Of a DNA stretch of 27,344 nucleotides, positions 1-8,461 are shown in pieces. Every line of letters begins with the position of its first letter. Within the stretch, counting starts at the first letter, position 1. A program made the translations under genes and the position numbers. The notes under the pieces were generated by a model that was not told where the DNA came from, did not search any database, and was given only the letters and a program-made list of their open reading frames with translations. The DNA comes from JAGMXM01 sp964458325. Its GTDB lineage: Bacteria > Verrucomicrobiota > Verrucomicrobiia > Limisphaerales > UBA1319. The stretch is taken from contig CAYWIM010000065.1 in NCBI GenBank assembly GCA_964458325.1, positions 1-27,344 on the forward strand, given 5' to 3'.

Positions 1-35
1 GCCCGGCGCGCAGCGGAGTGCGCGCCCTACCTGGC
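1..35. repeat. GC-rich hairpin repeat, left end
   Basis: Positions 5-12 and 19-26 form a perfect 8-bp inverted repeat (GGCGCGCA/TGCGCGCC) around the six-base loop GCGGAG. It is followed by CCTACCT. A matching hairpin with the reverse-complement loop (CTCCGC) lies at 27262-27283, so the same element is present in opposite orientation at the other end. The sharing is seen directly. That it is a genome-wide dispersed family is inference. No gene overlaps it. Confidence 0.6.
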
Positions 36-103
36 AAGCCGAAAGCTGAAAAAGCCAGTTGCGCAGGCCAGGGGCATGGGGTAAGAAAAACATCAATCGA
101 CAT

Positions 104-1228
104 ATGATCAATTCTCCTGAATTTCGGGAACAGTGCGCCAGCCGGCTCGCAGCCGCCGAGGCGCGTGTAGGCCAGCTGGCCGCCTTTGTGGGTTTGGATG
201 GTTTCATCGACGAAATCATCCATGTGGTGAGCAAGCGGCAGGATGCGGAGACATTCGACCGGATGCGGGTCATCCCCGAGCTGGCGGACCGCATTCGGGC
301 GGCTGCGGGCAAGAGCACGAACATCGAGCTGGTCAACCAGCGCACCAAGCTGGGCGGCAACGGGCCGATCATGGCCAACGCCCTCTGCAGCCTGGGCCTG
401 CGGGTGACCTACCTCGGAGCGCTGGGCTACCCGGCCATCCATCCCGTGTTCGCCGATTTCGCGCGGCGCGCCCAGGTCCACAGCATCTCGGATTCCGGGC
501 ACACCAACGCCCTCGAGTTCGAGGACGGCAAGATCATGATGAGCAGCACCGTCCAGCTCAACGAGGTCAACTGGAAGAATATCCAGGACCGGTTCGGCCG
601 CGACCCGTTCCAGCGGCACTTCGAGTCCGATCACCTGATCGGGTTCGTGAACTGGACGATGATACCCTACATGAGCGATCTATGGGAATCGCTGCTGGCG
701 GAGCTCTGCCCGAAGCTGGCCGGGCCGCGCCGGATCATGTTCTTCGACCTGGCCGATCCCGAGAAGCGGCCCTTGCCCGAGCTCCGTCGCGCGCTGGATC
801 TCATCGTGAAGTTCCAGCGGCATTTCGACGTCATCTTCGGCCTGAACGAGAAAGAGGCGTTCGAGATCGGAGACGCCCTTGGGCTCGGGCTCAGCGATCA
901 TTCCGAGGCGGGATTGGTCCAGCTGGCGGCGCGCATCCTCGATCGAGTCCCGGTGAGCGCGCTGGTGGTGCATCCGGTGGCTTTCGCGCTGGCCGCCGGG
1001 CGCGACGGGGTACAGGCCGTGCAGGGCCCCTTCTGCGCCAAGCCGCTCATCAGCACCGGCGCGGGCGACCATTTCAACGCGGGATTCTGCCTGGGCAAGC
1101 TGCTGGGATTGGACAACGCGATGAGCGTCCTCACCGGGGTGACGACCAGCGGCTACTACGTCCGAACCGGCCACAGCCCGGCGGTTTCTCAGCTGGTGGG
1201 CATGCTTCGCGACTGGCCCAAGGAATAG
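104..1228 (+). CDS. PfkB-family carbohydrate kinase
   Basis: A 374-aa cytoplasmic protein of the ribokinase/PfkB fold, which transfers phosphate from ATP to a sugar or nucleoside hydroxyl. The C-terminal PfkB signature is clear: GAGDHFNAGF at about residues 319-328, where Asp322 is the expected catalytic base and GAGD forms the anion hole. Near residue 84 a GGNGPIMANAL stretch corresponds to the N-terminal glycine-rich substrate loop. The ATG at 104 is preferred over an in-frame TTG at 59 because the extra 15 residues carry no family feature; neither has a strong Shine-Dalgarno sequence. The peptide deformylase gene begins 7 bp after the stop, so the two are probably co-transcribed. The substrate cannot be read from the sequence. 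Confidence 0.88.
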   Translation: MINSPEFREQCASRLAAAEARVGQLAAFVGLDGFIDEIIHVVSKRQDAETFDRMRVIPELADRIRAAAGKSTNIELVNQRTKLGGNGPIMANALCSLGLRVTYLGALGYPAIHPVFADFARRAQVHSISDSGHTNALEFEDGKIMMSSTVQLNEVNWKNIQDRFGRDPFQRHFESDHLIGFVNWTMIPYMSDLWESLLAELCPKLAGPRRIMFFDLADPEKRPLPELRRALDLIVKFQRHFDVIFGLNEKEAFEIGDALGLGLSDHSEAGLVQLAARILDRVPVSALVVHPVAFALAAGRDGVQAVQGPFCAKPLISTGAGDHFNAGFCLGKLLGLDNAMSVLTGVTTSGYYVRTGHSPAVSQLVGMLRDWPKE

Positions 1229-1235
1229 GCAGCCG

Positions 1236-1820
1236 ATGCAGCTCGAAATTGTCAAGTATGGCCACCCCGTCCTGAGAAAGAAGGGACAGCCGGTCGCAGG
1301 CGTTACCCCCGCCCTGGCCCGCCTGGCGGAAGACATGATCGAAACGATGCAGGCCGGGCACGGCGTGGGATTGGCGGCGCAGCAGGTGGGCCGGGCCGTT
1401 CAACTCATGGTCGTCGATGTCCGCGGCGTCACCGATCGGCCTTCCTCGATCGAGCTGGGCGGCCAGGAGGCTCGCGTCGACGACTTCATGCCTATGGTCC
1501 TCTTCAATCCTGCTTGGAAGGCAGCCGCCGCGCCCGTGGATTGCATGGAAGGCTGCCTCAGTTTCCCTGACATTTTCGCCGAAATCCGGCGCGCAGCCCG
1601 GATCGACGTCGAGGCCCTCGACATCCGGGGGCAGCGGCTGAGCTTCCGGTGCGGCGGATTGATCGCAAGGGTCATCCAGCACGAGTTCGATCACCTTCAG
1701 GGGATCCTGTTCATCGACCGGATGATGTGGGAGGACAAGGACGAGCTGCGGCCGCAGCTGGAGGCGCTCCGCGAATCCACCCAGGCCGAGCTGGCCCAGC
1801 GGGCCGTGGCCAAACGCTGA
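1236..1820 (+). CDS. def: Peptide deformylase
   Basis: A 194-aa metalloenzyme that removes the N-formyl group from nascent bacterial proteins at the ribosome exit. All three family motifs are present: GVGLAAQQVG at residues 43-52, EGCLS at 105-109 with metal ligand Cys107, and QHEFDH at 148-153 with ligands His149 and His153 and catalytic Glu150. Length is slightly above the usual 165-190 residues, with a charged C-terminal tail. An insertion around residues 62-85 lengthens the strand region between motifs 1 and 2. It starts 7 bp after the PfkB kinase gene. No fmt gene is next to it, which is a common partner elsewhere. Confidence 0.96.
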   Translation: MQLEIVKYGHPVLRKKGQPVAGVTPALARLAEDMIETMQAGHGVGLAAQQVGRAVQLMVVDVRGVTDRPSSIELGGQEARVDDFMPMVLFNPAWKAAAAPVDCMEGCLSFPDIFAEIRRAARIDVEALDIRGQRLSFRCGGLIARVIQHEFDHLQGILFIDRMMWEDKDELRPQLEALRESTQAELAQRAVAKR

Positions 1821-1898
1821 CAGGGCTGGGCTGCCAGCCGGAATCCCGGTCGCCGGCGCCGCTCCTGGAATCGCTTTTCGGGGAGGAACCGGCCCGGC

Positions 1899-2606
1899 TC
1901 AGCTCGATGGAGATTGGCCGTAATAAGCATCCCGGCCGTGCTTGCGGCTGTAATGCTTGTTCAGGAGGTGATTGGAAACGGGCGGCGCAGCCGGATTGAG
2001 CGTCATGGTGAAATACGCCATTCGGGCAATTTCTTCGAGGATGCTGGCGGAGTGCAAGGCGGCTTCGACGGTCGGCCCCCAGCAGAACGGTCCATGGCTG
2101 GCGACCAGAACGGCGGTGATGTCGAGCGGGAACCGGTCCCGCACCTCCTTGACGATCAGCATGGCGGTGTTGAACTCGTAATCGGATTCGATCTCGCGCG
2201 CCATCAGATCGCGCGTGACAGGGACGGCGCAGGGGAAGTAATCGGCGTGCGTGGTGCCGACACAGGGGATATCCCGCTTGGCCTGGGCCCAGATGGTGGC
2301 AAAACGCGAATGCGTATGGATCACCGCGCCTGCCTCCGGCAAGGCGCGATACAGTTCCAGATGCGTGACAAGGTCCGTCGAGGGCCGAAGGGTTCCCGCC
2401 ACCGTGCGCCCTTGCAGATCGGTCAGCACCAGATCCTCCGGCCGCAGCGATTCGTATGGCACGCCGCTGGGCTTGATCACCACCACCTTGCTGGCCCGGT
2501 CGAGCGCGCTCACATTCCCAAACGTCTCCATCACCAGACCGCGCCGGACCAGTTCGAGATGGGCTCGGATCACTTCCTTTCGCAAAGAATCGAGCATCAG
2601 CGCCAT
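1899..2606 (-). CDS. araD: L-ribulose-5-phosphate 4-epimerase
   Basis: A 235-aa class II aldolase-fold enzyme that interconverts L-ribulose 5-phosphate and D-xylulose 5-phosphate in arabinose catabolism. The expected zinc ligands are His97 and His99 (IHTHS) and His171 (ASHGPF); Asp78 and Asp122 (THADYF) match active-site acids. The C-terminus has the HYxRKHGxxAYYGQ signature that separates AraD from fuculose-phosphate aldolases, with a Tyr at residue 229. Length fits E. coli AraD (231 aa). araA and araB are not in the window, so it stands apart from a classical ara operon. It converges on def with a 78-bp gap, and its start faces the tRNA-Phe gene. UlaF- or SgbE-like 4-epimerases are close alternatives. 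Confidence 0.9.
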   Translation of the reverse strand: MALMLDSLRKEVIRAHLELVRRGLVMETFGNVSALDRASKVVVIKPSGVPYESLRPEDLVLTDLQGRTVAGTLRPSTDLVTHLELYRALPEAGAVIHTHSRFATIWAQAKRDIPCVGTTHADYFPCAVPVTRDLMAREIESDYEFNTAMLIVKEVRDRFPLDITAVLVASHGPFCWGPTVEAALHSASILEEIARMAYFTMTLNPAAPPVSNHLLNKHYSRKHGRDAYYGQSPSS

Positions 2607-2723
2607 GCCGCCTTTTTATCGCAATCCTGCGCCGGCCGCAATCCAATTTGCATGCCCCGTGCGGCTGGAATTTGCCTTGCCAACCGGATGGCGGCTCGGC
2701 ACATTCAACGGTGCGGGCCGAGT

Positions 2724-2799
<76 letters not shown>

Positions 2800-2890
2800 G
2801 CATTCAAGAGCCCAGGATCCAGTTTCCCATGGACGACATCTCGAAGGGGAGGCGGGCCTTCACGCCTTGTATTGAACACCTTATGGATTG

Positions 2891-3244
2891 ATGCGACGTC
2901 CGAAACAAACCTGGATGACGGCCAGCCTGGCCGGTGGGGTGAGCGGATTTCTGGCCTTGCGGTTTGGGCTTGGGTGGCCCTGGTGGTGGGCATGGTGGGC
3001 GAGCTTCTCGGCGGTCGCTTTCGCAGCCTACGGCATCGACAAATGGCAATCCCGCCGGCCGGGCAGCTCGCGGATCCCGGAGATCGTCCTCCATCTCCTG
3101 GCCGTCGTGGGCGGTGTCGCGGGCGCCTGGATCGGCCGATCGGTGTTTCGTCACAAGACCCGCCATCCGGCATTCGCCGCCGTCTTGGTCATCAGCACCG
3201 GCCTGCACATCGCGCTTTGGTTTTTCCTGGGCCGAGGTCGATAA
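2891..3244 (+). CDS. DUF1294 family membrane protein
   Basis: A 117-aa hydrophobic protein with about four predicted membrane segments (residues 10-28, 30-47, 64-82 and 95-113). The DUF1294 hallmarks are present: YGIDKW at 47-52, followed by the basic loop and RIPE at 61-64, a glycine-rich helix with GGVAGAW, and FRHKT at 86-90. In many bacteria this domain follows a cold-shock domain. Here only the membrane part is present. Function is unknown. ATG at 2891 is chosen; an immediately preceding TTG at 2888 is in frame. It lies about 90 bp downstream of tRNA-Phe and may be read from the same transcript. Confidence 0.85.
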   Translation: MRRPKQTWMTASLAGGVSGFLALRFGLGWPWWWAWWASFSAVAFAAYGIDKWQSRRPGSSRIPEIVLHLLAVVGGVAGAWIGRSVFRHKTRHPAFAAVLVISTGLHIALWFFLGRGR

Positions 3245-3377
3245 GATCCTCGTCTCCTCCATTGGCCATGGCGGAGAGGGGCGCGAAATGCGGACGGCCA
3301 CTCGACTGCGGCCGGGCGCACCAAGAGCCGAAGAATTTTGTCCTGCATCCCGCCGTCGAGATTGGCTGATTTGCCGC

Positions 3378-3406
3378 TTGTCCCAGCCGGGCGCGGGACT
3401 TAGACT
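3378..3406 (+). promoter_or_regulatory. Candidate sigma70-type promoter
   Basis: TTGTCC (3378-3383), a 17-bp spacer, and TAGACT (3401-3406) each match the sigma70 consensus at four of six positions with ideal spacing. Transcription would begin about 30 nt before the ATG at 3444. This is a pattern match only; the spacer is GC-rich and no experimental support is implied. Confidence 0.4.
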
Positions 3407-3443
3407 GCGAGCGACACCGAACGAACACAAACGATTCAGGCAT

Positions 3444-4457
3444 ATGAAACGCACCTCATGTCTCAAGGGATCCGGTCTGCTTTCCTGGCTGGCGCTCGCC
3501 GCGCTCGCCCTTCCGGTATGGGCGCAAGCCCCGCGCGGCGCCGGCCCCTACGGCGAGTGGCTCGTCAAGGCCGAGTTCAACGGCCGGCCCATGGAATCCA
3601 TCCTCTCGTTTTCCCGGAGCGAGCAAGGGGATCTGACGGGCCAGTGGATCAGCTTCTGGGGGATCACCGACCTGGAGGATGTCCGATTCGAAAACGGGCA
3701 GCTCGCGTTCACGCAGGTGTTCCGCATTCCCAATGGGGAAACCATGAAGTCCCAGTTCAAGGGGACGATCGCCAACCGCCAGCTCTCCGGAACGGTCTCG
3801 AGCGATCGCGGCGAATACGCGCTCGCCGGGGAACGCCGCCCGCGCATGTCCCGCGCCGTCGGCGACTGGGACATGACCGTCAAGATGGGCGAGCGCGAGG
3901 TCAAGGGGAAGCTTGTCATCCGGCCTGGTGCGGACAACACGCTCACGGGCCAGTGGCAGAGCCAGCGGGGCGAAAGCCAAATCACTGACGTGGTGCTGGA
4001 ACAAAACACGCTCCGCTTCAAACGGACAACCAAGGCCCAGGATCGCGAGTGGACCTCGACCTTCGAGGGCACGCTGCAGCGGGACACTCTGACTGGCGCC
4101 TTCAAGTCCGAGCGCGGCGAATCGGCGGCGGAAGGCAAGCGCCTGGGCGCCGCCCTGATTGGCGACTGGATCCTGGACCTCACCACCGACCGCGGCACTC
4201 GCAAGCAACGGCTTCGGGTCAATCCCGATCTCACCGGCCTGTACGGCACGGCGCTGCTCGAAAAAATCCGATTCGAGGGCGACCAGGTCGCGTTCAATCT
4301 GGTGCAACAGTTCGGCGATCGCACTTACGAGATGAAATTCGCCGGCAAGCTGGTGGAATCGAAGATCGAGGGCGAGCTGACCTCCGAGCGCGGCGCCACG
4401 AAGGTGACGGGCGCCAAAGTCGTGCGCGCCATGCGCGGCGGCGGCAGCAACCGCTGA
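3444..4457 (+). CDS. Exported protein with three tandem copies of a ~100-aa module
   Basis: A 337-aa protein with a Sec-type signal peptide (basic MKRTSCLK, hydrophobic core 11-25, likely cleavage near AQA at 27-29). The mature part is three diverged copies of one all-beta-looking module, at about residues 35-138, 139-238 and 239-330. Each copy follows the same order: GEW or GDW start, an LTGQW or LTGLY strand turn, a central VxFE/VxLE/IRFE strand, a hydrophobic FTQV/FKRT/FNLV strand, a KFxG or FxGT step, and an SDRGE/SERGE/SERGA exit. This pattern resembles small lipocalin- or DUF-type barrels, but no family is recognised. No catalytic motif is visible, so a binding or structural role outside the cytoplasm is inferred. 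ATG at 3444 is chosen because the signal peptide begins there; a longer open frame upstream is not protein-like. Confidence 0.8.
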   Translation: MKRTSCLKGSGLLSWLALAALALPVWAQAPRGAGPYGEWLVKAEFNGRPMESILSFSRSEQGDLTGQWISFWGITDLEDVRFENGQLAFTQVFRIPNGETMKSQFKGTIANRQLSGTVSSDRGEYALAGERRPRMSRAVGDWDMTVKMGEREVKGKLVIRPGADNTLTGQWQSQRGESQITDVVLEQNTLRFKRTTKAQDREWTSTFEGTLQRDTLTGAFKSERGESAAEGKRLGAALIGDWILDLTTDRGTRKQRLRVNPDLTGLYGTALLEKIRFEGDQVAFNLVQQFGDRTYEMKFAGKLVESKIEGELTSERGATKVTGAKVVRAMRGGGSNR

Positions 4458-4496
4458 TCCGTCTCGCAAGGCCTTTCCCGTCAGCCGGCCAAGCCG

Positions 4497-5840
4497 CTAC
4501 AGCAGCTGGGTGTTCCCGGGGACGGCGACGGGATAGATCCCGCCGGCGCCCGGCTTCACCGGCGGCTCGGTGTCCATCGTGACCTCGCCCCGCGGCGGGA
4601 AGGCGAACCTGGATTCCAGAGCTTCCTTCCACGTTATCTTCCGGCCGGAATAGACCGCCAGCTGGCCGAGCACGGTCGCCAGGGTCGAGTTGGCGAGGAT
4701 CCTTGCGCGTTGAAACGGCCTGCCCGCCCGGATGGATTGCAGAAACTCGAGATGTTCCTGCTCGTAAGGCGACTTTTTCGAGGATGCCTCATCCGCCCGC
4801 CAGGTGACGTTGCCCTTGAGGTCGGTGAAATAGGGGGGCTGGAAACCCGCGAAGTGACAGCGGCCTTTCGTGCCGTGGAACACGTCCTTGTTCGAGCCGA
4901 AGCAGCCGGCGGCGGTCCGGCAGGAGCCGTAGATGCAGCGGCCGTCGGCGTACTCGTAAGTGACATGGTGATGATCGAACGATGTGCCCATCGAGGCCTG
5001 GAAATGGGTCGAGCGCCCGCCCATCCCGTAAGCCTGGTCCGGCATCACGTCGCCCAGCGCCCACAGCGCCGAGTCCATGTTGTGGATAAGCGACTGCGGG
5101 ATGTCGTCGCCCGAGAGCCACGTGAAGTGATACCAGTTGCGGAACTGATACTCCATCTCGCTCCATTCCGGCCGGCGCTCGATCACCCGGTAGGGCGCGC
5201 GCAGAAAATCGCACTGAATGGCGATGATGTCGCCAATCTCGCCCGACTGGATCCGCCGCACCGCCTCGCGCCGGCCCAGGTGATACCGGTAGGTCACCCC
5301 GGCCAGCACGCCCGTCCCGTTCGCCTTCGATCGTTCGTCGGCCTGCAAGATCTTCTCGATGCCGGCGACATCCACCGCCGCGGGTTTCTCGACAAACACG
5401 TGCTTCCTCGCCTGCACAGCCGCCAGCGCGTAGTCGGGATGGAACCGCGATGCGCAGGCGATCAGCACGACATCGCAATTCTCGATGACACCGCGATACC
5501 CGTTCAGCCCGGTGAATCGGCGATCGAGCGGCACCTGGATCCGCTCCCGGAACTTCGGAGCCAGGGAGTTGATGCAAGCTTCGATCGGCTCCGGGAAGAC
5601 GTCGGCGACCGCCCACAGCTCAGTGCCTGAATCGCTCGCGAGCGCGTCTCCGGCGGCGCCGGTGCCGCGGCCGCCGCAGCCGATGAGGCCGAGCTTGAGC
5701 GTGCTGCTCCCGGCCGCGTGGGCCAGGCGGGCCGGATCCAGCGCGCCGATCCACGCGGTCCCGGCCAGCGCCGCGGATGTTCGGAGAAAGCCGCGGCGGC
5801 TCGTGGATGCGGTTTGGATGGGATGTGCGTTCGTCTTCAT
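4497..5840 (-). CDS. Tat-exported Gfo/Idh/MocA oxidoreductase
   Basis: A 447-aa NAD(P)-dependent sugar dehydrogenase-type protein. The N-terminus carries a twin-arginine signal (SRRGFLRTS at residues 14-22, then a hydrophobic stretch ending near AHAA at 40-43). The Rossmann nucleotide loop is GLIGCGGRG (51-59). EKP at 151-153 is the family motif whose Lys contributes to catalysis. The second half fits the substrate-binding beta-sheet domain, with conserved WYHFTWLSGDD and HNMD stretches. Exported members of this type are common in PVC bacteria and often sit near glycosidases. ATG at 5840 gives the usual short n-region; a TTG at 5864 is also in frame. Substrate unknown. It is the last gene of a minus-strand run beginning with the fucosidase. 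Confidence 0.9.
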   Translation of the reverse strand: MKTNAHPIQTASTSRRGFLRTSAALAGTAWIGALDPARLAHAAGSSTLKLGLIGCGGRGTGAAGDALASDSGTELWAVADVFPEPIEACINSLAPKFRERIQVPLDRRFTGLNGYRGVIENCDVVLIACASRFHPDYALAAVQARKHVFVEKPAAVDVAGIEKILQADERSKANGTGVLAGVTYRYHLGRREAVRRIQSGEIGDIIAIQCDFLRAPYRVIERRPEWSEMEYQFRNWYHFTWLSGDDIPQSLIHNMDSALWALGDVMPDQAYGMGGRSTHFQASMGTSFDHHHVTYEYADGRCIYGSCRTAAGCFGSNKDVFHGTKGRCHFAGFQPPYFTDLKGNVTWRADEASSKKSPYEQEHLEFLQSIRAGRPFQRARILANSTLATVLGQLAVYSGRKITWKEALESRFAFPPRGEVTMDTEPPVKPGAGGIYPVAVPGNTQLL

Positions 5841-5872
5841 GGTTGTTGGTTTTCGATCGATCAATGCGAAGC

Positions 5873-6097
5873 TCAGATTAACACTTCAGGGGAACCGCTC
5901 CAGCAAAACCAAACACGCCCGCCATACACCACACCCTGATTCGCATTGACGGTCTCCCATTCCGGATCGATGGCGGGCATAACGCGTTTCTGGCCCGCCC
6001 CCTGGATCCTGCCCGATTCGCCCAGGACGAACGCATCCTTCGCGGCCTGACATTCACTCGATTCAAGCACAGCTTCGTCCGGATCTGGGGCGCGCAT
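5873..6097 (-). pseudogene. Possible relic of a YHS-like metal-binding domain
   Basis: The minus-strand frame reads GVVYGGRVWFCWSGSPE near its end. This resembles the C-terminal part of YHS-type domains (VYxGxxxxFCCxGC) with the second and third cysteines replaced by Trp and Ser, and a preceding AIDPE where a Cys-Pro motif would normally sit. The frame is short (74 codons) and stops right after the motif. A competing plus-strand frame also has fair codon use. It may be a decayed gene, or nothing. It fills the 277-bp gap between the glycosidase-like gene and the Gfo/Idh/MocA gene. Confidence 0.2.
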
Positions 6098-6118
6098 TCG
6101 AGGAGCGGATGCCCGGCG

Positions 6119-8227
6119 TCAACGGACTTGAACGATGATGGCATCGCTGCCGGGGAGAGTGATTTCCATCCCGTTTTCCAGCCATGAGCGAACGTCCAGG
6201 ATCGAGCGCTCGCCTGTTGGCAGAAGCCTTGTGGCGGCGGTCACACGGCTCAATGGATGGGGCAGCTTCTCGGGATGCAGCACGCATGTCACCCGTTTGG
6301 AATCCTCATCCAGGTTGGCCAGCAACACATAGGCCTCACCCGGACGGCTGTAGATGGCCGAGGCGCAGCGGCGGTCCGACAATGTCACTGCCTCGTTCCG
6401 CCAATCGGCAAACCGATACTTGCCGATGTCGCCCAGAGGCTCGAGCAGGGGGAGCAATTCGAACGTCTCTGCGCTGGCTGGCCAAGGAGTGACGCCGCCC
6501 AGAAATGCTTCCAGCGCGAACAGCCGGTGCAACCGCCGCGGCGCCGTGCTGTCGATTGTGCCATAGCTGATCACGCCGCGCGAGCGGGCGCCAGCCAGCG
6601 ACCATTCCAGCGGCAGATCCTCGAGGTCCGGCGCGCGCTGGGTCCATTTCCGATAGCCCCATTCGGTCGCCACGATGCAGCTCGCGAAATTCTCGAGGGC
6701 GAACATCGGCGTGGTGGTGTTATGAACGATCACCAATCCTTTCGGCCCCACTCGCTGCCGGGTCCACTCCATCAGCTCGAGCAGCTCATCGATGTCCCAA
6801 TGGCCTTGGGCCGCCGCAGCGGCGCTCTTCCCCTCGTGCAGCGGGTTGCAGCAAAACAGGGCCACATTCCAATCGTAGTATACGCCGTCGAGCGGATGGT
6901 TTCGGAGCACCCGGTCGATCGAGTGCTTCAGGAACTCCGCCCAGCCAGATCGCAGGCACATCTGCGCGCCGAACTCGCTCTTGCCCCGAAAGATATTATG
7001 GCGGAGATCGCCATTGCGATTCATCCGGCCCCAGTCGGTGCCGTGCTCCTGAAACTCCCGCGTGCTCGGGTGCAGCTCTTTGTTCGAGAAGTAAGTCGCC
7101 GTGCGAATCCCCGCTTCTCGGCACTGTTTCAAAACTCGGTTGTAGCCGTCCATGTCCGGGTAGGGCGGGTAAGCGCCATCGCGCCAGAACAGGCCGTCGT
7201 CGTAATAATCGCCATCGTTGTGGCAGTGAACGGTCTGATAGCCCTTCTCCGCCCAGCGCTGGATCTCGTCGGCCGCAACCCACTGGCCTTTGTTGCGATT
7301 GAAGGTTGTGTGCAGCCACGGCTGTTGGGCGCGTCCTTCGAGCAGGGGAACGGCGAGGTAATAATCCCATGCGGCGCCGTTGGTCAAAGCCACCGGATCT
7401 TGTGGGCTCGACAGGGGGGCAATCGACAGAGCCAGGCCGGCCGGCTCCCGGCTGGGCTCGAGCGAGCAGCGAGCCTGGCCGCGACGGCCCGAAAGCTGCA
7501 GATCCCATTGCGCCAGATCCGATCCGACGAACCATTCCAGGCCCTCGACGCCGGGATCCACAAAGATCATCGATCGGGGCACAAAGCGCGTCTCGAGCGA
7601 TGGATCCCCAGGGTCGCCCAGACGCAGCTTCCCCCAGCGGTTGCTTCCGAACGAAAACGGCGGCGCGCCGTCTTCCTCGGCGATGCCTTCCCGGTAGCCG
7701 TAATCGGAGAGGCCAGGCGCCAGGACCGTGGAGAGGAGACACACCTCGCGCGCCCGAAAACCGCCGGCCGGACAGTCGAGCTCCCTGTGGATCTTCACGT
7801 AGCCCCAGCGATACTCGAAGGTGGACTTGACCCGCAGATCCGAGGATCGTCCTTGCTCATCGCAAAGAACGGATTCCACCGTCACCACCTCGTTCAAACC
7901 TGCCCGCCGGTGCGTCACTTTGGGATTAGCGTCCTTCAGGTCGGCCCATGCAGTGCCGTTTTCGTCTCGGAGATAGGCGCCGACGGGATGCACCAGCAAG
8001 TTGGCGGACTTGCCGTGCGTCAGCGTGATCCGGCAAATGGCGCCGCCCTTCTTCAGGTCATGCTCGAAGGCGCAGAACCGGTTGGTCAATGTCAGGGTGC
8101 CAGCGGCTTTGTCGAGCTTGACCGAATATGCATCAGGCCAAGTGCTGCTGGATTCCATCTCCGCTTCGAGCGGCATTGCTGCGCCCAGCAAGAGCGTTCC
8201 GGCAAAGACTAAAGAGTTCGTGTTCAT
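6119..8227 (-). CDS. Exported TIM-barrel glycosidase-like protein
   Basis: A 702-aa protein with a Sec signal peptide (hydrophobic residues 6-20, likely cut near LEA at 20-22). Residues about 30-300 look like a beta-sandwich. About 310-580 read as a (beta/alpha) barrel, with HCHNDGDYYDDG (334-345), the AGIRTATYFS strand (372-381), DGVYYDWN (447-454) and VATEWGY (519-525). About 600-702 form a C-terminal beta domain. Asp452 in the YYDWN strand and Glu522 are the most likely catalytic acids by analogy with GH-D-type and DUF6259-like proteins. The exact family is not recognised. The gene starts 17 bp after the small membrane-protein gene on the same strand. Confidence 0.72.
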   Translation of the reverse strand: MNTNSLVFAGTLLLGAAMPLEAEMESSSTWPDAYSVKLDKAAGTLTLTNRFCAFEHDLKKGGAICRITLTHGKSANLLVHPVGAYLRDENGTAWADLKDANPKVTHRRAGLNEVVTVESVLCDEQGRSSDLRVKSTFEYRWGYVKIHRELDCPAGGFRAREVCLLSTVLAPGLSDYGYREGIAEEDGAPPFSFGSNRWGKLRLGDPGDPSLETRFVPRSMIFVDPGVEGLEWFVGSDLAQWDLQLSGRRGQARCSLEPSREPAGLALSIAPLSSPQDPVALTNGAAWDYYLAVPLLEGRAQQPWLHTTFNRNKGQWVAADEIQRWAEKGYQTVHCHNDGDYYDDGLFWRDGAYPPYPDMDGYNRVLKQCREAGIRTATYFSNKELHPSTREFQEHGTDWGRMNRNGDLRHNIFRGKSEFGAQMCLRSGWAEFLKHSIDRVLRNHPLDGVYYDWNVALFCCNPLHEGKSAAAAAQGHWDIDELLELMEWTRQRVGPKGLVIVHNTTTPMFALENFASCIVATEWGYRKWTQRAPDLEDLPLEWSLAGARSRGVISYGTIDSTAPRRLHRLFALEAFLGGVTPWPASAETFELLPLLEPLGDIGKYRFADWRNEAVTLSDRRCASAIYSRPGEAYVLLANLDEDSKRVTCVLHPEKLPHPLSRVTAATRLLPTGERSILDVRSWLENGMEITLPGSDAIIVQVR

Positions 8228-8244
8228 GGTGAAATTCGAAACAT

Positions 8245-8400
8245 CTACGCCATGGCATGACTGTAGGTGTAAACTGGGATCCAGGCTCCAAACACGCAGA
8301 AATAGGCGCGGTCCATTGCCTCCGCTGCCATCGGCGCAATAATCAGGCAGAAGCCGTACAGTGCGGCGACCAGGACAATCAGTTTTCGACGTTGGCTCAT
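8245..8400 (-). CDS. Small membrane protein, 51 aa
   Basis: A 51-codon frame starting at ATG 8400 (MSQRRKL). It has a short basic N-terminus, a strong hydrophobic helix at residues 7-21, a second hydrophobic half containing FCVFGAWIP, and an end at TAG. Codon third positions are GC-rich as in neighbouring genes, and it fits between two same-strand genes (17 bp to the next start), both arguments for a real gene. The N-terminus could also be an uncleaved signal ending near AEA. No homologue is recognised. A longer in-frame start at 8433 overlaps the terminator-like hairpin region less plausibly. Confidence 0.5.
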   Translation of the reverse strand: MSQRRKLIVLVAALYGFCLIIAPMAAEAMDRAYFCVFGAWIPVYTYSHAMA

Positions 8401-8438
8401 GGTCGTTTGCCGCTGAACGTATTCTGCGCGCAACGCAA

Positions 8439-8459
8439 GCCCCCCGGATGATGGGGGGC
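8439..8459 (-). terminator. Hairpin after the fucosidase gene
   Basis: A perfect 7-bp stem, GCCCCCC (8439-8445) with GGGGGGC (8453-8459), and a 7-nt loop, located 2 bp downstream of the fucosidase stop codon on the minus strand. The following minus-strand bases are TTGCGTTG, which is only weakly T-rich, so it may be an attenuator or RNA-stability hairpin and not a full intrinsic terminator. Confidence 0.5.
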
Positions 8460-8461
8460 GT

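Noticed and set aside
133..1275. Long plus-strand frame overlapping the PfkB kinase
   Set aside because: Arg/Gly/Pro-rich translation typical of an out-of-frame reading of GC-rich coding DNA; the other frame holds the PfkB signature.
6257..8212. A 651-codon plus-strand frame opposite the glycosidase-like gene
   Set aside because: Antisense shadow with no recognisable motif; the minus-strand frame has a signal peptide and ordered barrel strands.
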